A stretch of DNA of 64,000 nt, taken from contig CM106586.1 of NCBI GenBank assembly GCA_048013815.1, positions 4,774,001 to 4,838,000 of the forward strand. The letters run 5' to 3'. The notes under the pieces are model-generated. The model was not told the DNA's origin. It made no database searches and saw nothing but the letters and a program-made list of their open reading frames with translations. The DNA is from Setoptus koraiensis (Eukaryota > Arthropoda). A program made the position numbers and the translations under genes. This document shows, one piece after another, positions 40,201 through 49,300 of this stretch (position 1 is its first letter; each line of letters opens with the position of its first letter).

Positions 40201-41408
40201 CTGCCAGCGGCGTGGGTTACCATGGCGGACGCGGCCAAGATCAACTGACGTCGCCCATGAGGGGCCCGCCAAGAGTGGAGATCGTGTCGAGGAAATCAGA
40301 TCACATTTGTGTTGTTCGGGACGTGCCAGAATTGCGCGGCTCCTGGCACCAGCGCCAATCTAGCGTGCAATCTCTGGGCGGGGGCGCCCAACCAATGGCG
40401 CCCAGCGCGGGCGTACCGCAAACGCACACCATCGAACCTGTGGCTCATGTGGCCAGCAAGCCCAGCCTGGCCAATCTGTTCAAGAGGCCGGCCCCCATTA
40501 AAGAGGAGCCCACAACGCCGGGCGGAACGCTGGCCGGCGAAACGAGCCCCAAACTGGCCAAGTCGGCCGGCCTGCTAGCTGGCGGCCTGAAGCGTGATAA
40601 ATCACCCGCTGGCGGCGCCGCAGCCGGAACTGGCGCTGGCGAGCAGGGCTCTGCAGGGACAGCAAGCAAAGAATTGGCCCAATTGATCACACTGATGAAT
40701 GGCTTGAGATCGGATTTCAAGGGCGACATTGGCGAACTGTCGAAACGCTTGGATTCTGTTGATGAAAAATTCAAACAAATCAATTCGTCGCTATCAAACA
40801 TTCAACAAACTGCTGCAACGTCGCCATCTAGCTACCTTCCAATCACCAATTTAGTTGGCGCGGATGCAGCGCCAACACTCACAACAACTATGCAAACAAT
40901 TACAAAAACACAAACAGGTGCCCCTGGCGAGCACCATCATCATCATCATCGGCACGGGCACCAGTCGACGATAAACTCTCAATTGAGAACTAGACCAGAC
41001 ACAACTTCTATACCTCACGACACTATTCGGGTCACATCACCAGCGACCAACATCAAATTAGATAAGGGCGATCCGTCAACAACAACAACAACAACAGCTA
41101 CAACAACGGCCTCTATACAAGCCTCGCATACAACAACGTCCACCGTTAGAGCTAGATCTCCTCACAAGCATCATCATCATCACCATCATCACAAAAAGGC
41201 ACCCCCGGCAAGCGATCAGCCGTCGGCACAACAACCACAACCACAACAACCACAAACAACCACTAGTTCTGATGGCACTTTCAAAAGCATAAACACAACA
41301 CCATCAACTACCTCATTGCATCATAGATTGATGAAGTCTAGAGTTTTAGAGGATAAGTCGGATCATGATGTGTCAGATGATGAACAAGATGAGACGAGTA
41401 AATTGTGA
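25763..41408 (+). CDS. eag: Eag-type voltage-gated potassium channel, nine exons, 5' end missing
   Basis: This encodes the pore-forming subunit of an Ether-a-go-go (KCNH1/5-type) K+ channel of the plasma membrane. Exons: 25763-25998, 35782-36041, 36306-36514, 37098-37284, 37765-38004, 38178-38367, 38594-39276, 39384-40036, 40199-41408. All introns are GT-AG and the phases agree. In order they give the PAS domain (MYGELTDK, then [14 protein letters not shown]), linker ([15 protein letters not shown]), S1-S6 with an arginine-rich S4 ([16 protein letters not shown]), the filter SVGFGN, the C-linker, the cyclic-nucleotide-binding-homology domain ([23 protein letters not shown]), and a C-terminal coiled coil typical of Eag. 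These motifs fit Eag better than Erg or Elk. The start codon and PAS cap (about the first 25 residues) were not found. Exon borders are read by eye. A possible alternative 5' part lies in the first intron seen here. Confidence 0.93.
27486..27507. repeat. Perfect 22-bp palindrome centred on TATATA
   Basis: The sequence around GTTATATATAAC is self-complementary from 27486 to 27507. It lies in a cluster of CACGTTA/TTACATAA-like words within the eag intron. Confidence 0.8.
28263..28295. repeat. Perfect hairpin, 13-bp arms, 7-nt loop
   Basis: CTCTCATTGGTTG at 28263-28275 pairs exactly with 28283-28295; the loop is CCGCTGA. It is inside the eag intron. Confidence 0.85.
30147..30358 (+). CDS. Possible alternative 5' exon inside the eag intron
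   Basis: An open segment preceded by CACAG and followed by the strong donor CT|GTGAGT. An internal ATG at 30166 would start [20 protein letters not shown], followed by Gln/His- and Asn/Ser-rich sequence. The segment ends in phase 1, which matches the candidate exon at 31303. I do not recognise the protein. It could be an alternative first exon of eag, an exon of a nested gene or chance. If the frame runs past the donor it stops at about 30441. Function is not known. Confidence 0.3.
30518..30547. repeat. Perfect inverted repeat, 14-bp arms, 2-nt centre
   Basis: GTCAGTGTCGTAAC (30518-30531) and its reverse complement (30534-30547) flank GA. An overlapping GTTACGACTCGTT word just upstream offers alternative pairings. 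Confidence 0.85.
31217..31288. repeat. CAA/CCA triplet tract
   Basis: ACC units followed by a run of about 20 AAC units, just before the candidate exon at 31303. All three frames are open. Confidence 0.85.
31303..32055 (+). CDS. Possible symmetric (phase 1-1) exon inside the eag intron
   Basis: An open stretch preceded by AATTAG and followed by ACCA|GTAAGA. Its length is 753 nt, exactly 251 codons, beginning and ending in phase 1. It could therefore sit in frame between the exon ending at 25998 (or 30358) and the exon starting at 35782. The predicted peptide is Asn/Gln/Ser/Thr-rich, with less repetitive protein-like stretches such as [19 protein letters not shown] and a Thr/Pro-rich end. No domain is recognised. 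Weak points are the CAA-rich, pyrimidine-poor sequence before the acceptor and the A at the last exon base. Without splicing the frame ends at a stop at 32085-32087. Confidence 0.35.
32601..32720. repeat. 15-bp minisatellite, eight identical copies
   Basis: GTCGATACAAACTTT is repeated eight times without a visible mismatch, then breaks off at GTCGCC. Because 15 is a multiple of three, several frames on both strands stay open and give artificial five-residue repeats. Confidence 0.95.
33881..33944. repeat. Hairpin, 14-bp arms, about 36-nt loop
   Basis: AACCATTTTGAGCT (33881-33894) is the exact reverse complement of 33931-33944. Pairing may continue imperfectly outward. Located in the eag intron. 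Confidence 0.75.
35782..36041 (+). CDS. eag: eag exon: second half of PAS domain and linker
   Basis: It follows AAATCAG and ends before GTAAGT. Two bases complete the codon split with exon 25763-25998 (C|GC, Arg). The frame then gives [35 protein letters not shown] and a basic linker ([15 protein letters not shown]), the expected Eag order. It ends in phase 0. The linker is less conserved than in other Eag proteins. Confidence 0.9.
36191..36260. repeat. 10-bp minisatellite in an eag intron
   Basis: Seven copies of AATCTTTGCG lie only 46 bp before the next exon, within the 264-bp intron 36042-36305. Confidence 0.95.
36306..36514 (+). CDS. eag: eag exon: pre-S1 linker and S1
   Basis: Acceptor ATCGCAG, donor GACAG|GTGAGT. 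It encodes [20 protein letters not shown], then S1 ([19 protein letters not shown]), ending at ILDR/S in phase 2. The residues are close to the usual Eag sequence. Confidence 0.93.
36515..37097 (+). other. eag intron with CA run and ACAACG repeat
   Basis: Phase-2 intron of 583 bp. It contains a CA microsatellite (about 36785-36812), CAACGACAA repeats (36832-36896) and ATTGAATTG/TCGGATCG short repeats before the acceptor AAAATAG. Confidence 0.8.
37098..37284 (+). CDS. eag: eag exon: S2 and S3
   Basis: Starts after AAAATAG and completes Ser across the junction. It encodes [20 protein letters not shown] (S2) and [20 protein letters not shown] (S3), with the acidic residues that serve the voltage sensor. 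Ends GAAGAA|GTAAGT in phase 0. Confidence 0.95.
37285..37764 (+). other. eag intron with a 12-bp GCTGGCTCGTTT repeat
   Basis: Phase-0 intron of 480 bp. About six copies of a 12-base CTGGCTCGTTTG-type unit lie at 37546-37614. The open frame across it is a repeat artefact. Confidence 0.8.
37765..38004 (+). CDS. eag: eag exon: S4 voltage sensor and S5
   Basis: Acceptor ACGCAG; begins [21 protein letters not shown]4 carries regularly spaced basic residues (R-LLRLGR-VRKLDR). S5 follows ([20 protein letters not shown]), then the start of the pore turret ([11 protein letters not shown]). Donor GGC|GTAAGT, phase 0. Confidence 0.95.
38178..38367 (+). CDS. eag: eag exon: turret, pore helix, selectivity filter, start of S6
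   Basis: Acceptor CATGCAG; encodes [12 protein letters not shown], then [20 protein letters not shown] and the first part of S6 ([10 protein letters not shown]). SVGFGN is the KCNH-family K+ filter. Donor GGGG|GTAAGT, phase 1. Confidence 0.95.
38594..39276 (+). CDS. eag: eag exon: end of S6, C-linker, cyclic-nucleotide-binding-homology domain
   Basis: After GAACAG the joined codon gives Ala, then [17 protein letters not shown] (S6 and gate). The C-linker ([39 protein letters not shown]) and the binding-homology domain follow. About 17 residues ([19 protein letters not shown]) extend the loop after FGDAFW compared with vertebrate Eag. Donor AACAGG|GTAAGC, phase 0. Confidence 0.95.
39384..40036 (+). 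CDS. eag: eag exon: proximal cytoplasmic C-terminus
   Basis: Acceptor CCGTTAG; begins [20 protein letters not shown], matching the helix after the binding-homology domain in Eag. [13 protein letters not shown] follows, then a low-complexity Ala/Ser/Gly-rich region. Ends AAAAG|GTGAGC in phase 2. Confidence 0.92.
40199..41408 (+). CDS. eag: eag terminal exon: coiled coil and His-rich tail
   Basis: Acceptor CTGTGCAG. It encodes a disordered segment, then a heptad-like coiled coil ([40 protein letters not shown]) matching the Eag assembly domain. After it come two histidine runs (six near 40935-40952, eight near 41168-41194) and Thr/Gln/Pro-rich sequence. It stops at TGA 41406-41408 after DETSKL. 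It contains the only GGGCCC seen after 33.2 kb (near 40262). Confidence 0.9.
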
Positions 41409-42144
41409 TAACAAACAAACAAACAAACATACAAACTTACAAAAGCTTCTTACATATACATCAACATTTACACTCATTTTAACACACACATACACTAATT
41501 AAATACAATTGACTGATTTGACGATTTATTTGATCTCAATAGACGTCAAGTATTTGATCGATCTTTGATCAAAATTGTCGGTCCTCTTTTTTTCTAAAAT
41601 CAAATCAATTTCATGTCATATAATCTTATAGATAGAATGGCGCTTGTTACATCCCCAAGTCCATATTTTTTAATGTTTTAACTAGGATAATACAATAAAT
41701 AATAATGTTTAGATTGCATTAGTTTATGTGTGGTCTTTATTGAATGAAGTAATAAAATTCATGAAAACAAAAAAAAAGTTTCCCTACACCGATTCCATTC
41801 TGAAATTGCCAAGCTAGTTCGTTTGTATAAGAGCGCTATTATCTCATCTATATATGAGTATTTCAAGAGATCCTTGTCTGGGAGCGATGGCAGGTGCAAT
41901 CAAGTCAAGTTAATATCTGCTTCGGTGATCGAAATGAAGCTTTGTCTGACATTTGGCATTGAATTTCTTTCGACAGAAGCTCTAAATTAAGATCTGATAG
42001 TCGTCTTTTTTGGTGAAATCGTCCCATAGCCTATAAGTCACGTCTAGACAAATTCCATCGACTAGACAGTTGAAATGCACGAAAACGTTCAAAAATAGAC
42101 TCTCGAAATCGGCTGAAAAATGAAGTGAGCTCGTCGATCCATAG
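41409..42144. other. eag 3'UTR and upstream region of the first tandem gene
   Basis: AT-rich DNA. The first 350 bp is probably eag 3'UTR. From about 41805 to 42144 the sequence is repeated, with small changes, ahead of the second tandem gene (about 43915-44258), so it is the duplicated 5' flank of that family. Confidence 0.7.
41694..41699 (+). terminator. Poly(A) signal AATAAA for eag
   Basis: AATAAA lies 286 bp after the eag stop, and a second AATAAA is at 41751-41756. Either could define the 3' end. Confidence 0.5.
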
Positions 42145-42182
42145 TATAAATAGCGGCAGGTTTCTATTGCGAAGCCTCAGTT
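42145..42182 (+). promoter_or_regulatory. TATA box and initiator of tandem gene 1
   Basis: TATAAATA at 42145-42152 is followed, 34 bases from its first T to the initiator A, by TCAGTT at 42177-42182. This is the standard arthropod TATA-Inr arrangement. The same pair with the same spacing precedes gene 2. Transcription would begin about 60 bp before the ATG. Confidence 0.75.
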
Positions 42183-42238
42183 GTTCTTATAGAAAATAGG
42201 AACATATAGCATAAAAGTTCCCAAATAAAATCTTCGAA

Positions 42239-43729
42239 ATGGCTCCGATGAAGCTGCTCACCATTGTGTGTCTGGCATGTCTACTTTACACGTCCAACGC
42301 CCAGGACTTCAGCAAAGAACAATGCGTTTCATCAGTGAAAACACTGAAGACAATTCCTGAATTTCAATCTTTTGCCGATCTAGCGCTTCGCTCTGGGAAA
42401 AGTGAGATTCTCAACAGGTGCATTCGCAGCGTTGATGGTCTTGGTGATATCCGGGCATTGAACGATATTGTCGAGCTAGCTGGATCAGTACATTCTGTGT
42501 GCGAGCCAGACTTTACAGATCAATTGCTCAAATTAGACAAACAATTAAAAGTCAATGCGAGCAATGGAAAACATCTGAGACGCAAACAAAAGAATAGACT
42601 GACTCGCTTCTTGCGACTCTTTTCAGGCCAAGTTGCATTGACTTGCAAGAAATCTTTGGCACAAAAATTACAATCGGCAGAGGATGGTAATGCTGAAGTA
42701 GTCGCAAGCCTGGACACAGTGATCGCCATGTCGGAAAAGCAGAAGGCCCAACGCAACGAAGATTGGGCTAAGAATCTACCTAAAGGCTCGCGCAAATTGT
42801 TGATTTTTGCTATGAAACACACTCCAAATGTTTTCACAAAAGTAGAAAATCTCATACTGACTGAGTCACTGAAACCCACGCCAGAATCTCAGTTTTCTAT
42901 TGGTATGACATTGAGCTCGGAGAGCATGGTAGAAGAATTTGTTAAAACCAAAAAGGCGTGCATGCTGATTGATGAATTTGCACAAAGCTCGATATACACG
43001 ATTCCCCGACTGGCTTGGAGAGGATATTTGGCACAAAACGAAGCTGAAAACTTGGATAGAAGCCTGATCGAAGATTCAAGGGTCCAGAAATGGATCAAAG
43101 CCGTGCAATTCTGTCAGGGTGTTCTTCTGATTGAGGCCAATCTAGATTTGGAGAGTGACGTCGCTGATGAAATTGAAGAAGAAGTGCTGAATGATGAAAG
43201 TTTATTCAACCTCAATATGTGCAGAAACAATCATCCGGATAAAGCGGTGCACAAATTTGAGCAAGCCGACAATTTCAAGTCGTTTGACGCCGATCTCAAA
43301 TGTTACACTCAATCGAACGGACTGACCGGATGGATGCAGAGACGCTTTGGTTCCATGACAGAAAATGCAGTGTCGAAACTTGTGACGGTGAACGTTCTCG
43401 ACGAGTCAATCAGGACGTTGATGGAAAATCAAGAGGACCCGGAAAATGAGGTCCGATTCGGCTCTCTGGCAACCACTGGTCACTCAATGGCAGTCCCAGC
43501 AGCTCATCATGTTGCACATCACGGTCTGCATTTGTTTGGTCTCAGTCATTCTGCTTCGATAGCGGTATACTTTGCATTAATCATTGGAGTTATCATACTA
43601 TTTATCATCGGTATTTTTACATCTGTTAGATCTACCGCTAAACAATATCAATGTAGTCATCATCCACTCCCATCCACTGCTGGGCCAAAAAAAAGATTTA
43701 GCGGAATGACTATTTTTGGCCGATATTAA
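42239..43729 (+). CDS. Tandem gene 1: unknown type I membrane protein, intronless
   Basis: A 496-residue protein I do not recognise. Residues 1-21 are a clear signal peptide (MKLLTIVCLACLLYTSNA, then Q). The predicted extracellular part has eight cysteines (the first in KEQC), one NAS glycosylation sequon and many charged helical-looking segments. A single hydrophobic span at about residues 440-463 (VYFALIIGVIILFIIGIFTS) and a roughly 33-residue tail (ending IFGRY) suggest a type I membrane protein. There is no intron. The start is supported by the signal peptide, by the promoter 60 bp upstream and by conservation of the start in the tandem copy. AATAAA lies 49 bp after the stop. Function is not known. 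Confidence 0.85.
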   Translation: MAPMKLLTIVCLACLLYTSNAQDFSKEQCVSSVKTLKTIPEFQSFADLALRSGKSEILNRCIRSVDGLGDIRALNDIVELAGSVHSVCEPDFTDQLLKLDKQLKVNASNGKHLRRKQKNRLTRFLRLFSGQVALTCKKSLAQKLQSAEDGNAEVVASLDTVIAMSEKQKAQRNEDWAKNLPKGSRKLLIFAMKHTPNVFTKVENLILTESLKPTPESQFSIGMTLSSESMVEEFVKTKKACMLIDEFAQSSIYTIPRLAWRGYLAQNEAENLDRSLIEDSRVQKWIKAVQFCQGVLLIEANLDLESDVADEIEEEVLNDESLFNLNMCRNNHPDKAVHKFEQADNFKSFDADLKCYTQSNGLTGWMQRRFGSMTENAVSKLVTVNVLDESIRTLMENQEDPENEVRFGSLATTGHSMAVPAAHHVAHHGLHLFGLSHSASIAVYFALIIGVIILFIIGIFTSVRSTAKQYQCSHHPLPSTAGPKKRFSGMTIFGRY

Positions 43730-43777
43730 AGAGGAGTAGAAAGAGCAAAGTTACATAATCCATTCTTATTTTAAAAC

Positions 43778-43783
43778 AATAAA
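43778..43783 (+). terminator. Poly(A) signal AATAAA of tandem gene 1
   Basis: AATAAA 49 bp downstream of the stop codon, in a short AT-rich 3'UTR. Confidence 0.65.
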
Positions 43784-44258
43784 TCTGTCAAAACCAGGTT
43801 AAAATGCCTTGAATATTTCCGCTAATCCGATGTGAGAAGAGACCATATTCGCCAGTTAATTGTTATAACAAACTTACAAGACTTTCCTTTCACCCATTCA
43901 GAGCTTGGCAGTTTGAGACTGCCAAGCTAGTTCGCTTGTAGAAGAGCGCTATTATCTACCTCTTCTCTATATATGAATATTTCAAGAGATCCTTGTAACA
44001 GGGCGATGGCAGGTGCAATCAAGTCAAGTTAATATCTGCTTCAGTGATCGAAATGAAGCTTTGTCTGACATTTGGCATTGAATTTCTTTCGACAGAAGCT
44101 CTAAATTAAGATCTGATAGTCGTCTTTTTTGGCGAAATCGTCCTATAGCCTATAAGTCACGTCTAGACAAATTCCAGCGACCAGACAGTCGCACGAAAAC
44201 GTTCAAAAATAGAACCACGAGAACGGCTGAAAAATGAAGCTAGCTCGCCGATCCATAG
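43784..44258. other. Spacer between tandem genes, second copy of the 5' flank
   Basis: After about 130 bp of unique AT-rich sequence, 43915-44258 repeats the block upstream of gene 1, with few substitutions and short indels. The duplication unit therefore spans promoter plus gene, roughly 2.1 kb. Confidence 0.8.
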
Positions 44259-44296
44259 TATAAATAGCGGCAGGTTTCTATTGCGAAGCCTCAGTT
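44259..44296 (+). promoter_or_regulatory. TATA box and initiator of tandem gene 2
   Basis: TATAAATA (44259-44266) and TCAGTT (44291-44296) have the same 34-base spacing as in gene 1. Between initiator and ATG this copy carries about 80 extra bases, A-rich and absent from gene 1. Confidence 0.75.
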
Positions 44297-44435
44297 GTTC
44301 TTATAGAAAATAGGAACATATAGAACAATGTTTTTCCAGCAAACTTGAAAAAGTTTAGTTGTTCCATATTTGATTCAAAAAAATAGAAAAAAAAAGTCGC
44401 ATCTAACATAAAAGTTCCCAAATAAAATCATCGAA

Positions 44436-45503
44436 ATGGCTCTGATGCAATTGTTCGCCATCGTGTGTCTGACATGTCTAATTTACACGTCCAACGCCCA
44501 GGACTTCAGCAAAGAACAATGCGTTTCATCAGTGAAAACACTGAAGACAATTCCTGAATTTCAATCGTTTGCGGATCTAGCGCTTCGCTCTGGGAAAAGT
44601 GAGATTCTCAACAGGTGCATTCGCAGCGTTGATGGTCTTGGTGATATCCGGGCATTGAACGATATTGTCGAGCTAGCTGGATCAGTACATTCTGTGTGCG
44701 AGCCAGACTTTACAGATCAATTGCTCAAATTAGACAAACAATTAAAAGTCAATGCGAGCAATGGAAAACATCTGAGACGCAAACAAAAGAATAGACTGAC
44801 TCGCTTCTTGCGACTCTTTTCAGGCCAAGTTGCATTGACTTGCAAGAAATCTTTGGCACAAAAATTACAATCGGCAGAGGATGGTAACGCTGGAGTAGTC
44901 GCAAGCCTGGACACAGTGATTGCCATGTCGGAAGAGGCCCAACGCAATGAAGATTGGGCTAAGAATCTACCGAAGAGCTCGCGCAAATTGTTGAGTCTTG
45001 TTATGCGATACTCTCCAAATGTCTTCACAAAAGTAGAAAATCTCATGCTGACTGAGTCACTGAAACCCACACCAGAATCTCAGTTTTCCACAAGTGTGAC
45101 ATTGAGCTCGGAGAGCATGGTAGAAGAATTTGTTAAAACCAAAAAGGCGTGCATGCTGATTGATGAATTTGCACAAAGCTCGATATACACGATTCCCCGA
45201 CTGGCTTGGAGAGGATATTTGGCACAAAACGATGCTGAAAATTTAGATAGAAGCCTGATCGAAGATCCAAGAGTCCAGAAATGGATCAGAGCCGTGCAAT
45301 TTTGTCAGGGTGTTCTTTTTATTGAGGCCAATCTAGATTTGGAGGGTGACTTGGTTGAGAAAATTAAAAAAGATGTCCGAAATGATGGAAGTTTATTCAC
45401 CGTCAATCTGTACAAGAATAATCAGCCGAGTAAAACCGTCCACAAATTTGAGCAAGCTGACAATTTCAAATCGTTTGACGCTGATCTCAAATGTTACACA
45501 CAA
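44436..45503 (+). CDS. Tandem gene 2: paralogue of gene 1, 3' end lost in assembly gap
   Basis: A signal-peptide protein like its neighbour (MALMQLFAIVCLTCLIYTSN, then AQDFSKEQC). It can be read for 356 residues to KCYTQ, where the 500-N gap begins. The transmembrane segment and stop seen in gene 1 would fall in the gap. Residues after the signal peptide to about 150 are nearly identical to gene 1, while 150-185 and the stretch after about 290 diverge. Two codons present in gene 1 near residue 165 are missing here, and one of the gene 1 ectodomain cysteines (NMCRNN) is Tyr here (NLYKNN). Function is not known. Confidence 0.8.
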
Positions 45504-46003
45504 NNNNNNNNNNNNNNNNNNNNNNNNNNNNNNNNNNNNNNNNNNNNNNNNNNNNNNNNNNNNNNNNNNNNNNNNNNNNNNNNNNNNNNNNNNNNNNNNN
45601 NNNNNNNNNNNNNNNNNNNNNNNNNNNNNNNNNNNNNNNNNNNNNNNNNNNNNNNNNNNNNNNNNNNNNNNNNNNNNNNNNNNNNNNNNNNNNNNNNNNN
45701 NNNNNNNNNNNNNNNNNNNNNNNNNNNNNNNNNNNNNNNNNNNNNNNNNNNNNNNNNNNNNNNNNNNNNNNNNNNNNNNNNNNNNNNNNNNNNNNNNNNN
45801 NNNNNNNNNNNNNNNNNNNNNNNNNNNNNNNNNNNNNNNNNNNNNNNNNNNNNNNNNNNNNNNNNNNNNNNNNNNNNNNNNNNNNNNNNNNNNNNNNNNN
45901 NNNNNNNNNNNNNNNNNNNNNNNNNNNNNNNNNNNNNNNNNNNNNNNNNNNNNNNNNNNNNNNNNNNNNNNNNNNNNNNNNNNNNNNNNNNNNNNNNNNN
46001 NNN
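45504..46003. other. Assembly gap (500 N)
   Basis: Exactly 500 N, which suggests a placeholder rather than a measured length. It removes the 3' part of tandem gene 2. Further copies of the tandem family could be hidden or collapsed here. Confidence 0.99.
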
Positions 46004-46314
46004 CGCTCCCATTCTCCCCCATCACTAGAATTATCTCAACCTAATGGCAAGTTGTGCGCTCAGGGGTCGGCATCAGCTATCGTCCCCTATTTCAAATGTT
46101 TATAAACGCAAGTGTATGTATTTATATAGATTGTGATGATAGTGTTGATGTTTTTTCGGCTATATAATCTTGGTAAACAACCGGATCGAATAACATCCGA
46201 CTATCCTCATCTATGTTAAATAATTATAAGATAGAAACACAATTATTTATCAACTATTAATATCGGTTTTGTGTTAACATTTATTTCTACAATACAACAA
46301 CAACAACAACCGAT
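46004..46314. other. Short spacer before TOR
   Basis: AT-rich DNA between the gap and the TOR start codon, ending in CAACAACAACAACAACC just before the ATG. No convincing TATA-Inr pair was seen. The start of the TOR transcript is not evident. Confidence 0.6.
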
Positions 46315-49300
46315 ATGGCAGCCTCATTCAAAACAATTGTGGACAAGTTGAGGAGCAAACATGATGAGGAACGTTTAAGAGCCGCTCAGCAACTCTATCA
46401 CTATGTCACGAATGAGGTCCAAGGAAAACCGTTAGAGTTTATTAAAACATTTATCGAAGATATCAATCAACAGATATTGCAATTGTTACAAACCAATTCA
46501 AATATTGACGAAAAGAAAGGTGGCCTATTAGCTATTATAACTTTGATTAGTGTAGATGTTGGTGATAGAAAGACACAATGCATTAAATTTGCCAATATAT
46601 TGCGCGATCTACCAGTTGCCACTGATACAGCGCTTATGGAATTAGAAGCATTTACAGTTGGTAAAATATCTGCCGCTTCGGGCTCACTAACGGCTAGTTA
46701 TGTAGAATATGAGGTCACTAGAGCTATTGAATGGTTAAGAACGGATCAGTTGGATAAACAATTATTTAAAAAACATTGTGCTGTATTAAGGCTCAGAGAA
46801 TTGGCCAATTTCGCGCCGGCATTCTTCTTTCAGCACATGAATCAATTTTTCGATTGTATATTTATCGCTATCTGTGATCAGAAACTATGGATAAGAGATT
46901 CAGGTGTTGATGCCTTAAGATCAGCCTTATACGTCCTAGTGAGCAGGGAAACAGAGGAAAATCAAAATCCCAGGTGGTATGATCATTGTTACAAAGAGGC
47001 TATCAAGAATATTGTAGATCCACCTGACATAAATCTTCTCTCCAGCAAAGACAGAGGTATTCATGAAGATAAAGTTCATGGCTCTCTGATGGTTCTCAAC
47101 GAACTCTTCCGTTACAGCAATGCAGAATGCGAGAAAGTGTTTCAAAACATTGAGGACAATGTTTTAGCGCAAGGTTGCAATGACTACTACTTTACTACCA
47201 GTGATGGCTCAATTAACAATGCTAATCAAAATGGATCAAATGGCTCGCGAGCTTATAGCATTAATGGCATACCACCCAACAGCCCAAATCAGACACACCA
47301 ACAACAACCAATGTTTGCCTCACCGGCTTATATGAGCGGCAGTGGTGGCAGCTTTCATCCATCTTTAGTCAATCTAACATCATCTCCATATCTAAACACA
47401 TTTTTACCTACAACTCCGCCACAATCAACTCATCTGTACTTTATGACTCCATTATCATCATCCCCAGCACCTATTCTATCATCGTTAAATACTATTCCAT
47501 ATTCTAATACACCACCAACACACAATCAACATGCGCATAGATATGCCCCATTTAGTAGTTTAGCCAGACTAGCAACAAGTTTTCGTCATCAAAGAAGACA
47601 ATCTCAACCAACTTCTTTTATCAGTAACTTTAATGGTACACAATCGCAGCAACCTAATAGAAATGGCCAATATACCAACCATAGACCTTCTGTTATTTCA
47701 TTACCTCACGGTCCAAACATACTAGCTTCTAGCGCTTCCTCAAATAGTCATTTGAGCCCTCATCATCAACATCATCCAAGTCAATCGAGTCAAACTATGT
47801 TTTCTTCATCTACAATGTTAAATCCTAGCACACCAATATCAACGAGGCGAATGACCTATGAAAGTCCAATATGTCATCAATTATTGAGTGATAATTTTAC
47901 ATATATCTGTGATTTGGTCATGAAACAGAAATCTTCAAGGAATCCCAACATTAATCATATCCTTTTGATTCTGATACCTAGATTGGCAGCGTTCAAGCCG
48001 GATTATTTCATTGAACATCACTTGACAGAAACTATTAATCATCTACTCAACGGTATCAAATCAGGACGAGAAAGATCTATATTTTTTATATCTATAGGAT
48101 TGTTAGCGTTCGGAGTGAGAGATAAACTCCGTCCACATCTGCCAAAGATTATGGATTCAATCAGAAACTGTCTCTCGTCTAAAGATCAGAGACAACGAAG
48201 GAGTACAGGACCGAAGCCGATCGAACCGTCTGTTTTCATTTGTGTGAGCTTGTTAGCGCAAGCGTTGGGTCATATTATAGAACCCGAAATCAGATCTCAG
48301 AACATACTAGATCAGATGACGCAGACCGGCTTGAGCCCATCTCTTGCCTCTGCTTTTTTAGAGCTATCTATTCAAATGCCCCAGCTAAGGAAGAAGATTC
48401 ACAATCACTTGCTCGAGATGTTATCACTTGTACTTATGCAAAAGCCATTCAGTTATCCTGGTTTAATGAATCAGTATAGTTCAAATACTCATATATCTAG
48501 TGTTAGTGCAATCCGACCAATTAATCCTGTTGATCAGCCAGAGAATGTTCACAACATCACACTTGCTTTGAGGATATTAGCCAGGTTTGACTTCCATAGT
48601 ATGTTTACAATGCAATTCGCTACGCATTGTTCTGAACACTATCTATCCAGTGAAATAAGAGAAATCAGATTGGAAACTGTGAAAACTTGTTGCCAGCTCT
48701 TATTGCCCGCTATAATCAGAAATCAAAATAAGTATAGTGCCACACTTGTTGATTCTATTCAAAATGTTCTTCATAGACTGCTTATCACAAGTGTTACAGA
48801 TACAGATCCTGAAGTGAGATATTTTGTTCTGGCCTCAATATCGCAAAAATTTGACCATCATCTATCTCAAGAAACCAACTTAGATTGTCTATTTCTATGC
48901 CTAAATGAAGAAATATTTGAGATCAGAGAACTGGCAGTTTGTTTGATAGGAAGATTAAGCAGCTTGAATCCTGGATATATACTGCCTAGATTGAGAAAAG
49001 TCTTATTGAATTTTGTAAATGAATTGAGATATTCCGGAATGCCAAGAAACAAAGAACAAGCTGCTCGAATGCTTGGTCAGTTATTCAAACACGCTCCAGC
49101 TTTGATGAAAGCCTACACAGAACCCGTCATAAGTGAATTTTTGCACCAACTTCAAGATAATACGAACTATCCTAATGCAACTATCAGCGTTTTGTTGGCT
49201 ATCGGTCAGCAGGCACAGGTGAGCGGCATAGAGCTCATGAAACACATCGACGAATTGTTAGTTATTTTATTACAAAGTATTCAAGACCCAACATCTGAAA

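Noticed and set aside
44436-46028. Open frame running through the 500 N to 46028
   Set aside because: The frame through N is meaningless. The true protein is readable only to the gap edge at 45503.
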